Assembly: GCF_000243675.2 (NCBI RefSeq)
Contig: NZ_AHMM02000015.1
Coordinates: forward strand, 186,001 to 250,000
Direction of reading: 5' to 3'
DNA length: 64,000 nucleotides
Source: Leptospira inadai serovar Lyme str. 10
Lineage (GTDB): Bacteria; Spirochaetota; Leptospiria; Leptospirales; Leptospiraceae
Below are positions 28,034 to 36,876 of the stretch, piece by piece (position 1 is the first letter of the stretch; every line of letters begins with the position of its first letter). The position numbers and the translations under genes are program-made. The notes beneath the pieces were generated by a model. It saw only the letters and a program-made list of their open reading frames with translations. It ran no database searches and was not told the origin of the DNA.

Positions 28034-28906
28034 TTACAGCCAATCATTGATGGCGGTCGCTACTTCGAAAGGCCTTTCGATATGCAATGCATGCTTTGCG
28101 GACGGCACCCATATGATTTTACTCTTTTTCAAATAAGAGTGTAATTTCTTCACCATACGGTGATCGGTAATCGGATCTTCCTTTCCCGAAACGAGTAAGG
28201 ATTTTAAGCCGATCGCGGACAATTTTTTCCCGAGAAAAATCTCTTCTTCACGGTCTAGAGTGTTCTGGGTTAAATAACGGTTTGCCGGTCCGTTCCAAGT
28301 CGAAAGCAAAGCCCTCTTCGCAAAACCGCCTAAATTAGGCGCCGACTCGAAATACAGGGAGGCAAAAAGTCTTTCAATCTGTTGCGTATTTCTCGGAAAC
28401 AATAGATCCTTCATTTCGTCCCGTTTCGGGTGCGGAATACCGCCCGGGGCCAATAAAACCAATCTCTTAATTCTTTTTTCCTTCTGCGCATCCCTCAACG
28501 CCATATGCATCGCGATCAGGCTTCCCATGGAATGACCGCCTAACACCACATTTTCTAGGGAAAGCTCTCGGATGGATTCGTATAATAAATCCGCGAAGAT
28601 ATTGACTTGGTACAAGTACCGGACATTCGGTAATTTGCTCCATCCGAATCCGGGAATATCCGGAAGAAGAATGGTGAAATCTTTCCTTAAATACGGGGCT
28701 AATTTTCTGAATCCGGAAGCGCTATCCAAGAGGCCGTGAATCAATAGAAGAGTCTTCTTTTCCGGCCCTTCTCCCCCGCGCTTTAAATAGAAAAGTTTGT
28801 GTCCCCCTAAATCTACGAACATTCTTTGAAATCCGAGTTCGGACTCCATGAACCGGATTTTGCTTCGTGCATAATTTTGTAAGAAGAAATGATATATTAG
28901 GTTCAT
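28034..28906 (-). CDS. Alpha/beta hydrolase
   Basis: Alpha/beta-hydrolase fold with the oxyanion segment LLIHGLLDSASGFRKL, nucleophile elbow GHSMGS, catalytic Asp in SGKEDPITDHRM and His in PSAKHALHIERP, so the triad is complete. A hydrophobic N-terminal stretch may attach it to the membrane. It could be an esterase, lipase-like or C-C hydrolase; the substrate cannot be told from sequence. It starts about 115 bases from the divergent sensor kinase gene. Confidence 0.82.
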   Translation of the reverse strand: MNLIYHFFLQNYARSKIRFMESELGFQRMFVDLGGHKLFYLKRGGEGPEKKTLLLIHGLLDSASGFRKLAPYLRKDFTILLPDIPGFGWSKLPNVRYLYQVNIFADLLYESIRELSLENVVLGGHSMGSLIAMHMALRDAQKEKRIKRLVLLAPGGIPHPKRDEMKDLLFPRNTQQIERLFASLYFESAPNLGGFAKRALLSTWNGPANRYLTQNTLDREEEIFLGKKLSAIGLKSLLVSGKEDPITDHRMVKKLHSYLKKSKIIWVPSAKHALHIERPFEVATAINDWL

Positions 28907-29021
28907 TTTTCCGCTATGATTTATCGGGGAACTAAGTTATCAAGGATTCCCGCGAGTAAAGAAACTGGTTTTTCCAGATTAAAATCCGGCAACATAATTT
29001 CCGATATTTAAACATCCCCTC

Positions 29022-31364
29022 ATGCAATTAAAGGAACTTCTTCCCCTTCTGGAAAACGCATTCTTTCCCGCGCAAGAAGGTATCCTGATCCTGGAACCGA
29101 AGACCTACAGTATACTTAGCGCGAATCCGAAGGCCCAGGCCATTCTCGGCTATTCCCGCCAGGAGCTTGGAAAACTCTCTTTGAGCAAACTACTGTCTCG
29201 TCCGGAAAGAATCGGCGAACATGTGGTCGGAGCCGAGGAGTTAGGGATCTCCTTACTTTGGAACCTGAAACGAAAAGACGGTAAATTGATTTTAGCCGAG
29301 TTTACGATCAACACTCTGCTTCCCGATCCCGAGTCTCCGTTGATCTTTCATATCTACCAAAGATCCGAGGTACGCGAGACGGAGTTAAGGCTCTATTACT
29401 TGCAAAGCATTCTTAGAAGTCTTCGTTTATTAAAACTCAATCTTCGTTCCTTACGATTAAGCTCGGAAACGACCCTTTTTCAAAAAGTTTGCGATACTTT
29501 AAAGGAAAACCCGCATTATAGTTTAGTCTGGGGATTTTATCGCAAGGAAGACGGCACGGATCAGATTTTAGTGCAATCGGATCTGGAAGACGATTGGCAG
29601 GAAACTTTCGAAACCGCCTGGCTGAAAAAAAGATACCCTTCCCCTTTACTAAGTTTAGTGGAAGGAAAGGAGCCGTTTATCATTCATGAATTCGGAGGCT
29701 CCGCATATCGCGAATGGGAAATCGCATTGGGGACTTCCGAATTCAGGAGGTCCTTGAGCTTAATTATTCGGGACGACGGAAAAATCGTCGGAGGTATAGA
29801 AATCTTATCGAAGGAAAATATGGCCTTCGATTCGGGAGAGAACTATCTCTACTTCGAAATCATAGAAGATTTATTATCCTCCCTTCAATATCTACGAATA
29901 GAGCGCCAAAGACGGGATACCGCTAAGCTACTCCAATTTCAAGGCGCACTTTTAAACTCGCTGGAGGTCCCGCTTTTATCCACCGATGAGGAAGGATTCA
30001 TAACTTATGCCAATACGAACATTTCGAACTTATTAAGTCTGCCTAAGGAGGAGCTCCTAGGTTTGCAGGTTCGGGACCTGTTGCGGTTAGATGCCGAATC
30101 GACCGACAGAGTGCTTTTAGGATCCAAAGCGGAAATTCAGGTAGGAACTCCTCTCGGAAACGAAGTCCCGTTTTTGCTGGCATCCTCCTCTCTCAAGGAC
30201 GATTACGGAAATCGGATCGGGACTATTTTACTTTTACTTGATATTACCGAACAAAAAAAGAACGAAGAGTTGATTCGGGCCTCCGAATTGAAATTGAGGA
30301 ACCTTTTCGCCTCGATGAACAACGGGATCGTAATATTAAACCCGAAGGGAATCGTGATGGAAGTGGCCCCTATCCTCAAATTCTTTCTCTTTCAATTTCT
30401 CAACGTCGCTCCGGGCGACAAATTCCCGGAACTTTTCGCGGAAGAGATAAAAACCGAGATATACGAAAAATTAGAAGAGTGCGTAAGAATCCAAAGGCCG
30501 GTGTACTTCGATTTTTCGATGGCCTTATTGGGGGAGGATGAAAATTTCTTTTCGATAAAGTTCATTCCGTTAAAGAAATACCAAGAGCTTCCCATCGCGG
30601 CAATGCTGATATTTTCGGATGTGACTCAAACCAAACTTCTCGATCGCCAGCTTTACGAAACGGCGAAGTTCGCATCAATCGGAGAAATCGCTGCCGGAAT
30701 CGCTCACGAAGTGAATAATCCTCTTCAGTCTAGCCTTCTATACTTAGAGGATCTGTTGGAGCACGAGGATCCGGATCCGAACGAACGGAAAAAGGTGTAT
30801 AAAAGAATCGAAGGAGCAGCACTTCGCATAAGGGATCTGATTAAGGGACTACTTGACTTAGGAAGAAGGTCTCCCCGAAAGAAAGAATTGGTTTCTCCTT
30901 ATTTCATTCTACTTAGAGCCTGCGAATTGATCGAGGTAAGTTGTAAAAAAGGCGGAATCGAACTAAAGCGAGTGACGAGTCCCGAACTTCCTCAAATATA
31001 CGTCGCGTGGCAGGAAATCGAACAAGTCCTTATTAACTGCCTAGTGAATGCAGTTAACGCAATCTCCGAGATGGAACATAAGCCGGAGTTCCCCAGCATA
31101 CAAGTTTCCGTACGGAAAGAATTGTATTTGAACGGTGAAACGGTCAGTTTTACCATTCAAGATAACGGCCCGGGTATGAATCCCGAGGTCGCTGAAAAAG
31201 CCTTTCTCCCCTTGTACACTACGCGCAGAACCAAGCAAGGAACAGGATTAGGACTTACGATTTCGCAGAGAATCGTGGCCGATCATGGAGGTTCCATTCA
31301 ATTGGAATCGAACCCGGGTCAAGGTACGAAGGTTACGATTAGGATTCCGGTAGGAAAGGTATGA
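29022..31364 (+). CDS. Multi-PAS sensor histidine kinase
   Basis: A soluble kinase without membrane helices, 780 residues. Order: PAS (about 15-120), a GAF-like region (about 130-295), PAS (about 305-415), PAS (about 425-535), HisKA with IAAGIAHEVNNPLQSS (His near 563), and HATPase with LVNAVNAI, DNGPGMNPE and GTGLGLTIS. All boxes are intact, of the NtrB-like class. The cytosolic PAS/GAF input suggests an internal redox or metabolite signal. It heads a four-gene operon with a second kinase and the AmgK/MurU-like pair. Confidence 0.9.
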   Translation: MQLKELLPLLENAFFPAQEGILILEPKTYSILSANPKAQAILGYSRQELGKLSLSKLLSRPERIGEHVVGAEELGISLLWNLKRKDGKLILAEFTINTLLPDPESPLIFHIYQRSEVRETELRLYYLQSILRSLRLLKLNLRSLRLSSETTLFQKVCDTLKENPHYSLVWGFYRKEDGTDQILVQSDLEDDWQETFETAWLKKRYPSPLLSLVEGKEPFIIHEFGGSAYREWEIALGTSEFRRSLSLIIRDDGKIVGGIEILSKENMAFDSGENYLYFEIIEDLLSSLQYLRIERQRRDTAKLLQFQGALLNSLEVPLLSTDEEGFITYANTNISNLLSLPKEELLGLQVRDLLRLDAESTDRVLLGSKAEIQVGTPLGNEVPFLLASSSLKDDYGNRIGTILLLLDITEQKKNEELIRASELKLRNLFASMNNGIVILNPKGIVMEVAPILKFFLFQFLNVAPGDKFPELFAEEIKTEIYEKLEECVRIQRPVYFDFSMALLGEDENFFSIKFIPLKKYQELPIAAMLIFSDVTQTKLLDRQLYETAKFASIGEIAAGIAHEVNNPLQSSLLYLEDLLEHEDPDPNERKKVYKRIEGAALRIRDLIKGLLDLGRRSPRKKELVSPYFILLRACELIEVSCKKGGIELKRVTSPELPQIYVAWQEIEQVLINCLVNAVNAISEMEHKPEFPSIQVSVRKELYLNGETVSFTIQDNGPGMNPEVAEKAFLPLYTTRRTKQGTGLGLTISQRIVADHGGSIQLESNPGQGTKVTIRIPVGKV

Positions 31365-31386
31365 AGGACCGACAAAAAGAAACGAT

Positions 31387-32901
31387 ATGGCCGAAAATTA
31401 CCCGAATGTTCTCGTAATCGACGATGAATCAGAAATACGAACTGCTTTAGAGCGGGTAATTTCAAGGGAAGGTTATAACGTTTTTATTGCGGAAGATTTT
31501 GAATCCGCGATGAAGATCGTTCGAGATAAGCCGGTCGATATCGTGATTTCCGACATACTGATGGGCGGAAAAGACGGAATCGAAGTCGCAAAGGAAATCA
31601 AAAAATACAATTCGAATATCCCCGTGATTTTGATAACCGGGAATCCGCAACTGCATACCGCGGAAGAAGCGTTGCGCAATCGAGCCTTTGATTATATTTC
31701 TAAACCGGTAAGTCGACAGCAACTTCTAATCGTTCTCGGAAACGCACGACGAGAAAAAGAGGAAAAAGACAAAAAATCCAGAAGAATACTAAAAACGGTT
31801 CGAGAGAAAACCCAACTCGCACAACAATACAAAGATTTAAATTATCGTAATAGTCTTATATTAGAAACGACCGGAGATTGCGTAATAACTTTGGACGAAT
31901 CGCTTATAATTCGAGCGGTAAACGAGGCGGCTCTTAACCATTTTCAATATAAGGAAAACGAACTCATCGGCTCGAATGTTAGTCTTTTAATCGCGGAAAA
32001 AAATCGGAAATCCTATCTGGACCGCGTCGAAAAATTAACGAATCGAAAATCGGATCATAAAATCGCAAGATTGCATAACGCCGAGCTGGTGAATCGGAAG
32101 GGAGAACCTAGAACCTTCGATATATCGGTTTGTCGATACGTAATGAACAGTAAAACCTACTATACCGGAATTGCCAGGGACGTGACGCAAAAGATCGTCA
32201 TTTCGGAGAAATTGATCGATGCGGAACGACGGGCTTTTTTAACTACGATTGCGGCTAGCATAGGACATGAAATCAATAATGCGTTAACGGCGGTTCAAGG
32301 CTTTATCGAAGTAGCCAGATTACCCGATTCCGACGAGGCCCTGAAAGATAAAGCCATTCAAGTGACTTGGAATCAAATTACTAAACTAAAGAATTTGACC
32401 TTTAATCTGTTACAGCTCGGAAAACCTGGAGAAGTCGGAAAAGATAAAGAGGTTTTGGATTTAAACGAAGTGGTGGAATCGGTCATCGAAGTTTTTAAAA
32501 AAGCTTCACGATTAAAAAACTGCGAAATAGTATTCGAAAAAGCCAAAGAGAATGTCCAGGTTCTTTCCAATTCCGATCAGCTAAGCCTACTAGTCTCGAA
32601 TATCATACTGAATTCGGCGGATGCGACCGCCAACAAGGGAAAAATCCAAATCGCCGTTTACGAAAGAAATCGACACCCGGTCATTAAAATACGAGACGAC
32701 GGCGTAGGCATGAGCAACGAAGTATTAAAAAAGATATTTCAACCCTATTTCACGACGAAAAAAACGGGCCAGGGTACGGGATTAGGAATGTTCGTCGCGA
32801 AAGAAATTGCCGACTTGTTCGGAATTAGAATCGAAATCGACTCGGAACCGGATAAAGGGACCGAATTCCGCTTGGTCTTTCCGGATAAACTGTCGAACTA
32901 G
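31387..32901 (+). CDS. Receiver-PAS-histidine kinase
   Basis: An N-terminal receiver (1-125; VLVIDDESEIR, phosphoacceptor in DIVISDILMGG) is followed by a coiled linker, a PAS domain (about 150-270), HisKA with ASIGHEINNALTAVQG and HATPase with SNIILNSADA, DDGVGMSNE and GTGLGMFVA. A receiver in front of a kinase suggests that an upstream kinase, perhaps the product of the preceding gene 22 bases away, sets its activity. Catalytic residues are intact. No DNA-binding output is attached. Confidence 0.9.
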   Translation: MAENYPNVLVIDDESEIRTALERVISREGYNVFIAEDFESAMKIVRDKPVDIVISDILMGGKDGIEVAKEIKKYNSNIPVILITGNPQLHTAEEALRNRAFDYISKPVSRQQLLIVLGNARREKEEKDKKSRRILKTVREKTQLAQQYKDLNYRNSLILETTGDCVITLDESLIIRAVNEAALNHFQYKENELIGSNVSLLIAEKNRKSYLDRVEKLTNRKSDHKIARLHNAELVNRKGEPRTFDISVCRYVMNSKTYYTGIARDVTQKIVISEKLIDAERRAFLTTIAASIGHEINNALTAVQGFIEVARLPDSDEALKDKAIQVTWNQITKLKNLTFNLLQLGKPGEVGKDKEVLDLNEVVESVIEVFKKASRLKNCEIVFEKAKENVQVLSNSDQLSLLVSNIILNSADATANKGKIQIAVYERNRHPVIKIRDDGVGMSNEVLKKIFQPYFTTKKTGQGTGLGMFVAKEIADLFGIRIEIDSEPDKGTEFRLVFPDKLSN

Positions 32902-32912
32902 GCCAAGTTACT

Positions 32913-33905
32913 ATGAGTCAATCAATTGGAGAAGCCGAACTCCGATTCCTTGCCAAAGACGGCAAATTTCCGAATAAGGTCGAATCTTTAACCCCGGAGG
33001 CCTCGAACCGCAGATACTATAGAATCTTCTATCCGGACGAGACTTTAGTCCTTTGCAAGGACACGCAATTCCAACATGATTTTATCGACGTCGGAAATTT
33101 TCTTCGCTCCCATGGATTCCGCGTACCGGAAGTATACAAGACCGACATAATTCATCATTTAACTTTGCTTTCCGACGAAGGCGACAGGGATTTAAGTTTT
33201 ATTAAAGACGACGGAGAGTATCGCGATTATCTCGTGAAATCGATCGAGCTTCTTGTGAAACTCCAGAAACTCGAAACGGAAGCCCCCGTATCGGGGCGGG
33301 AATTCGATTACGAAAAATTGAATTATGAGAACCGATTCACATTTTCGGCGTTTGGCAGATTTTCGAAATTGTTCGGAATCGAATCGGAGCTGCGTCCCGA
33401 GGTAAACATATTCATCGAGGAAGCGTCTTCTTTCTTATCCGATTATAAATTAAAAGTATTCTGTCATCGCGACTTCCATGCACGAAATCTAATGCTTAAT
33501 TCCGAAAAGCAAATTACCATGATCGATTTTCAAGACGCGAGAATGGGAACTCCGTTCTACGATTTATCCAGTCTACTCTACGATGCGTATCGACCTATCC
33601 CTTTCGCGATGAGGCAAGGATTGTTTTTGCTTTTCTTAAAACTCTCGGAAACGGATTATCCTAAGCCTAAAGAATGCTTTTATTTGCAAAGCCTCCAAAG
33701 GTCCTATAAGGCCTTAGGTTCGTATTTCATGCTCGTCGCCGACAAGGGGCAGGATAAGTATCGTGAAAGCATCATCGCTTGCTTGGATAATTTATTAGAA
33801 ATAGTGCAAGTAGGGTTATTCCCGGATCAACTATTCGTTTTTTTTCATTTTCTCCGGAAAGAACTCCTATCGAACCATTCCTTCATGGAAAAAATCGATC
33901 GTTAA
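32913..33905 (+). CDS. amgK: AmgK-like sugar 1-kinase (aminoglycoside phosphotransferase fold)
   Basis: APH-fold kinase of 330 residues. The catalytic loop reads VFCHRDFHARNLML (Brenner-type HxDxxxxN) and the metal Asp is in MIDFQDARMGTPFYDLSSLL, as in anomeric MurNAc/GlcNAc kinase AmgK. In that family the enzyme phosphorylates the C1 hydroxyl of MurNAc released from peptidoglycan. The next gene, four bases on, encodes a MurU-like nucleotidyltransferase, the usual partner, which supports the call. An aminoglycoside-resistance role is unlikely given this context. Confidence 0.75.
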   Translation: MSQSIGEAELRFLAKDGKFPNKVESLTPEASNRRYYRIFYPDETLVLCKDTQFQHDFIDVGNFLRSHGFRVPEVYKTDIIHHLTLLSDEGDRDLSFIKDDGEYRDYLVKSIELLVKLQKLETEAPVSGREFDYEKLNYENRFTFSAFGRFSKLFGIESELRPEVNIFIEEASSFLSDYKLKVFCHRDFHARNLMLNSEKQITMIDFQDARMGTPFYDLSSLLYDAYRPIPFAMRQGLFLLFLKLSETDYPKPKECFYLQSLQRSYKALGSYFMLVADKGQDKYRESIIACLDNLLEIVQVGLFPDQLFVFFHFLRKELLSNHSFMEKIDR

Positions 33906-33909
33906 ATTC

Positions 33910-34647
33910 ATGAACGATAAGGCTTTTTTTCCTTGCGCCGGCTTCGGAACCAGAATGCAAGAATGGACTAAGGAACTTCCGAAACCGCTTCTCCGAGTCT
34001 CCGATATTCCTCTCATTTATTATTCGTTTTATTGGGCAAAAAGATGGGGAGTCACGGAGGCCATCGTCAATTCCCACTATCAATCCCGGAGATTGGAATC
34101 AAGCCTAGACTCATTCAATGACTTTAAATTACATATTTCTAAAGAATATCCGATCATTCTAGGGACCGGCGGAGGAATCCGAACGGCGATCGACCGATTT
34201 TGGGATATTGACGATGAGTTTCTCGTAATGAACCCGGATTTCATCCTGTTTCCCGAACCGGATTTTTCTCCTTGGCCAAGCGAAGAGGAGAAAAATCGAT
34301 TCGACTGTATTCTGTATTTGGCAAAAAAACCGCCGAATGCAGGTTATACGGGACTCACTTTAAGCGGTGAAAAAGTCTCCTTCGAGAACGGAAATTTTTT
34401 TTATTTGGGACTTTCTTGGATGAGAGGGACCTGTTTGTCCGATCTTCGACCGAATGTCCCCTATGATCTCGCTAATACGTTCAGAGAGTTAGCTAAAAAA
34501 AATCGTCTTGGGGGAAAAATCTTCCCGGGAGAATTCCTGGATTTAGGCGAAAAGGATCTTTATGAAATGTACCGCGAAACCGATTTCGAAATTCGCCTAG
34601 GAAACGACTGGAAGAAGTTTATTCAAAACCTAAGGAGAGAAACTTAA
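33910..34647 (+). CDS. murU: MurU-like sugar-1-phosphate nucleotidyltransferase
   Basis: NTP-transferase fold, 245 residues. The N-terminus FFPCAGFGTRMQEWTKELPK is a variant of the GxGTRM-K signature, ending in PKPLLRVSDIPLI; the metal site DPD-like motif is MNPDFILF and ILGTGGGIRTA is the base-binding loop. Together with the AmgK-like kinase it would make UDP-MurNAc directly, bypassing de novo steps (the route that confers fosfomycin tolerance in Pseudomonas; stated from family knowledge). A repeat element begins 16 bases after its stop. Confidence 0.75.
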   Translation: MNDKAFFPCAGFGTRMQEWTKELPKPLLRVSDIPLIYYSFYWAKRWGVTEAIVNSHYQSRRLESSLDSFNDFKLHISKEYPIILGTGGGIRTAIDRFWDIDDEFLVMNPDFILFPEPDFSPWPSEEEKNRFDCILYLAKKPPNAGYTGLTLSGEKVSFENGNFFYLGLSWMRGTCLSDLRPNVPYDLANTFRELAKKNRLGGKIFPGEFLDLGEKDLYEMYRETDFEIRLGNDWKKFIQNLRRET

Positions 34648-34663
34648 TCGGAACGGCAGCTTT

Positions 34664-34843
34664 CAGAAGACAGAGGACAGAGGACAGAGGACAGAACATT
34701 GGTGCGAGAAGATTCCATGTTCTACAGAAAGATTTCTGTATTACAGTGGATTTCCCCCTACTTCTGTAACTTTTCCAACTTCGAGTAGCTACTGTCTAGC
34801 GTGAGCGAAGCTAACGCGTCTGACCTCTGTCTTCTGTCCTCTG
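34664..34843 (+). repeat. Heptamer-bounded interspersed repeat, copy A
   Basis: About 180 bp. The left end is five tandem heptamers of the form CAGARGA (last one CAGAACA), the right end is the same heptamers inverted (CTCTGTCTTCTGTCCTCTG). The core carries a perfect 8-bp hairpin TACAGAAA-GA-TTTCTGTA (34723-34740) and the block TCCAACTTCGAGTAGCTACT then TAGCGTGAGCGAAGC shared with copies C and D. It sits between convergent murU and lep. Confidence 0.85.
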
Positions 34844-34847
34844 AAAG

Positions 34848-34881
34848 CGAGCAGCTTCTGTCTTCCGTCATCAGTCCTCTG
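34848..34881 (+). repeat. Truncated right end of the heptamer repeat
   Basis: Four bases after copy A there is a second, degenerate heptamer run (CTTCTGTCTTCCGTCATCAG then TCCTCTG) preceded by AGCAG, matching the right end of copy B at about 35148. It looks like the remnant of another copy or a partial duplication. Confidence 0.55.
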
Positions 34882-34971
34882 CGCGGGAGCTCCTACTAAA
34901 TTCATTTTGGAAAAGTTCTTGTCAGGGGAATCGTTTTGTGGTAGAGGAATTTTTCCACCGCTTCGCTCCGG

Positions 34972-34997
34972 CCCCCACCCAAAGGGCGGGGTTTTTT
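34972..34997 (+). terminator. Terminator-like hairpin between repeat copies A and B
   Basis: CCCCCACCC AAA GGGCGGGG followed by TTTTTT forms a GC-rich stem with one mismatch and a T-run, reading on the plus strand. It lies about 325 bases after murU, beyond repeat A, and could end that transcript. Confidence 0.6.
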
Positions 34998-35021
34998 AAG
35001 TAAATTCTACTTTCCGGTTCA

Positions 35022-35192
35022 CAGAGGACTTTCAGAGGACGGAAGACAGAGGACAGAACATTGATAAACGAAGTTTCCATGTTCTAGAGGAAGATTCTTG
35101 TGTTATAGTAGATCTTTCCTCTACCTCTATTACTTTTCCAACGTCTAGCAGCTTCTGTCTTCAGTCCTCTGTCCTCTGTCTTCAGTCTTCTG
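35022..35192 (+). repeat. Heptamer-bounded interspersed repeat, copy B
   Basis: About 171 bp, same orientation as copy A but more diverged. It keeps the CAGARGA heptamers at the left, GAACATTGAT, TTCCATGTTCTA, TTTTCCAAC and inverted heptamers at the right, but lacks the TAGCGTGAGCGAAGC block. Its right end stops two bases from the lep stop codon. Confidence 0.8.
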
Positions 35193-35194
35193 CC

Positions 35195-35584
35195 TTAACT
35201 GCCCGCTTTAGCTTTCGGGTCCGAGTTTTCTATTTTTTCATGCTGTTTGCAAGATTGCAAATCTCTAAACTTTAGCGCCGAAAGCTCGCACTGAACCTGC
35301 TTTAATGTCTTGTTCTGAACGCAGGTTTTAACGATTGCCTCGTTTGTTTCCGGTTTCAGTACACTTCTAAGCATCAAAGCCTGAACCTGCTTGGGCATGC
35401 TTTCATCGTCCGCGATTAATTTCACGATATGAACCTGGGCGTCCATGCATTCTTCCGGATTGGGTTTCGTTCTACAGCTTACGGCGAAAAGCGCCAAGAT
35501 ACAAAAAAGAAAAGCGGACGTTAAACGTCCGCTTTTCTCGCTTCCGAAAAAGCATGAAATCCGATTACTTGTCAGCGCTATCAT
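35195..35584 (-). CDS. lep: LipL41 expression partner lipoprotein (Lep)
   Basis: A small lipoprotein directly downstream of lipL41, matching the place and character of Lep, which in pathogenic Leptospira is described as a chaperone-like partner needed for LipL41 accumulation. The signal [14 protein letters not shown] gives the lipidated Cys; the mature part is about 92 residues with four Cys and helical character. The ATG at 35584 overlaps the lipL41 end by 20 bases and gives an unusually long n-region, which is encoded by a perfect hairpin (35510-35536); no better downstream start exists. The stop is two bases from repeat copy B. Confidence 0.72.
   Translation of the reverse strand: MIALTSNRISCFFGSEKSGRLTSAFLFCILALFAVSCRTKPNPEECMDAQVHIVKLIADDESMPKQVQALMLRSVLKPETNEAIVKTCVQNKTLKQVQCELSALKFRDLQSCKQHEKIENSDPKAKAGS
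35510..35536 (-). terminator. Hairpin with T-run between lipL41 and lep
   Basis: Perfect 11-bp stem AAAAGCGGACG / CGTCCGCTTTT, 5-base loop, followed on the minus strand by TCTTTTTTG. It is a strong intrinsic terminator shape placed 29 bases after the lipL41 stop but inside the lep frame, so it probably attenuates read-through into lep and lowers lep relative to lipL41. Confidence 0.7.
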
Positions 35585-36632
35585 CGACGGCAGCGGCCGC
35601 TTCAACACGTTTACGAAGTTCTCTGATATCGTTCTTGTTCACGCCTTGGAGTTTCATCGCGTCTTCGTAGTATTTGATCGCCTTATCAAAATCGCCTACG
35701 GAGAAATAATAGGTTCCCAAGTTAGCTTTTGCTCCACCGGACTTTCCGCCGGCTTTCTTATCGGCTTTTTCCCAAGCTTCTTTGGCTTTCTTAAAGCTAG
35801 GAGTTTCTCCGGTGATTTCTTGGTATCCATCATCGAGGAATCCGGCAACGTCCGGATCTTCGTCCTTGGTATAAACTTTGATTCTTTCAGTCTTAACCTG
35901 TGGAGATAAACGATCTTTAATATAACCTGCCGCTTGGTCTAAGGCCTTACCGAAAGAATCGAGGACCGAAGGACAGTTCAAGTTACCGACGCCGGCGTCG
36001 ATTTTTGCAGGATCGGATACGACCGCTTTTTTAACTTCTCCAGTTTCGACTTTGATCAAAGTCGCATCTAGAGGAATCAACATGTAACGAACGGCAGTCG
36101 GTTTCGTGATCGGAGCATTGCCAGTATCGACATTCTTACCTGAAGCCATGGAAGCGATTGCGCCGCCTACTTTAAGCGCCGCTGCTCCGTAATCGACCAT
36201 CATTTCGCTACCGCACTCGGTATAAGGTTTTTGGTATCCGATATACAGAATTGCTTCGGCTCCCAATTGGTTTCCGAGTTTCACGCGACTTTTTGTGATT
36301 CCGGCAAGAGTCAGAGTCGCTTCGTTTATAGAATCCGCACGCTTGCTCAAGTCGATTAGTTTATAATAAGATTCTTTATCAAACGCTTCGAACACTTTCG
36401 AAGGCATTTGATCGATAAAGCTGGAACCTGCTCCGAAGACGGTTTCCCAAAGACTTTTTTGGGGTTTTTCAACGGCAAGACCGACGTTCCGAATGGTGCC
36501 AAGGAATTTTTGAAGTTGGCGCCCTTCCTTTGATTTCGGGAATACGGGATATTCCACTTCTATGCGTTCTCCGCAATTAGAAAGTGAGAATACCAACGCT
36601 CCAGCAAAAAGCAGAGAAGCGATTTTTTTCAT
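35565..36632 (-). CDS. lipL41: Major lipoprotein LipL41
   Basis: An abundant Leptospira lipoprotein, reported in the literature as an outer-membrane-associated oligomer that binds hemin. It is recognised by the blocks [50 protein letters not shown] and [20 protein letters not shown]. Signal peptide with lipidated Cys20 (SLSNC). A TPR-like helix pair lies near the C-terminus ([20 protein letters not shown]). Length 355 agrees with known LipL41. A promoter is visible upstream and the partner gene lep follows. Confidence 0.95.
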   Translation of the reverse strand: MKKIASLLFAGALVFSLSNCGERIEVEYPVFPKSKEGRQLQKFLGTIRNVGLAVEKPQKSLWETVFGAGSSFIDQMPSKVFEAFDKESYYKLIDLSKRADSINEATLTLAGITKSRVKLGNQLGAEAILYIGYQKPYTECGSEMMVDYGAAALKVGGAIASMASGKNVDTGNAPITKPTAVRYMLIPLDATLIKVETGEVKKAVVSDPAKIDAGVGNLNCPSVLDSFGKALDQAAGYIKDRLSPQVKTERIKVYTKDEDPDVAGFLDDGYQEITGETPSFKKAKEAWEKADKKAGGKSGGAKANLGTYYFSVGDFDKAIKYYEDAMKLQGVNKNDIRELRKRVEAAAAVDDSADK

Positions 36633-36678
36633 TGGGTTAATACCAATCCTTTATGGATGATTTTAGGAGTAACATCGT

Positions 36679-36707
36679 ATTGATTCGGAGAATTCTTTTC
36701 CTGTCAA
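36679..36707 (-). promoter_or_regulatory. Promoter of lipL41
   Basis: On the minus strand a perfect -35 TTGACA (36702-36707) is separated by exactly 17 bases from ATCAAT (36679-36684) as -10. Transcription would start near 36672, leaving a leader of about 40 bases. The strong -35 fits the high expression known for LipL41. Confidence 0.5.
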
Positions 36708-36876
36708 TTTATTTTGTGAACGAAACGGGTTTAAAACGAGTCCGACCGTTTTGGCGCATATTAACCACTTGCAAAACCCGGTAGGAAACAAAACCTAATC
36801 TTGAAATTTCTCCGTATCCGAAATTCGATCGGAAACGGTCAAAAATAATAAGGGAGTCGGGACTCTTGGGGGCAAA

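Noticed and set aside
32913..33905. Aminoglycoside resistance kinase
   Set aside because: Fold matches, but the adjacent MurU-like gene makes a sugar kinase far more likely.
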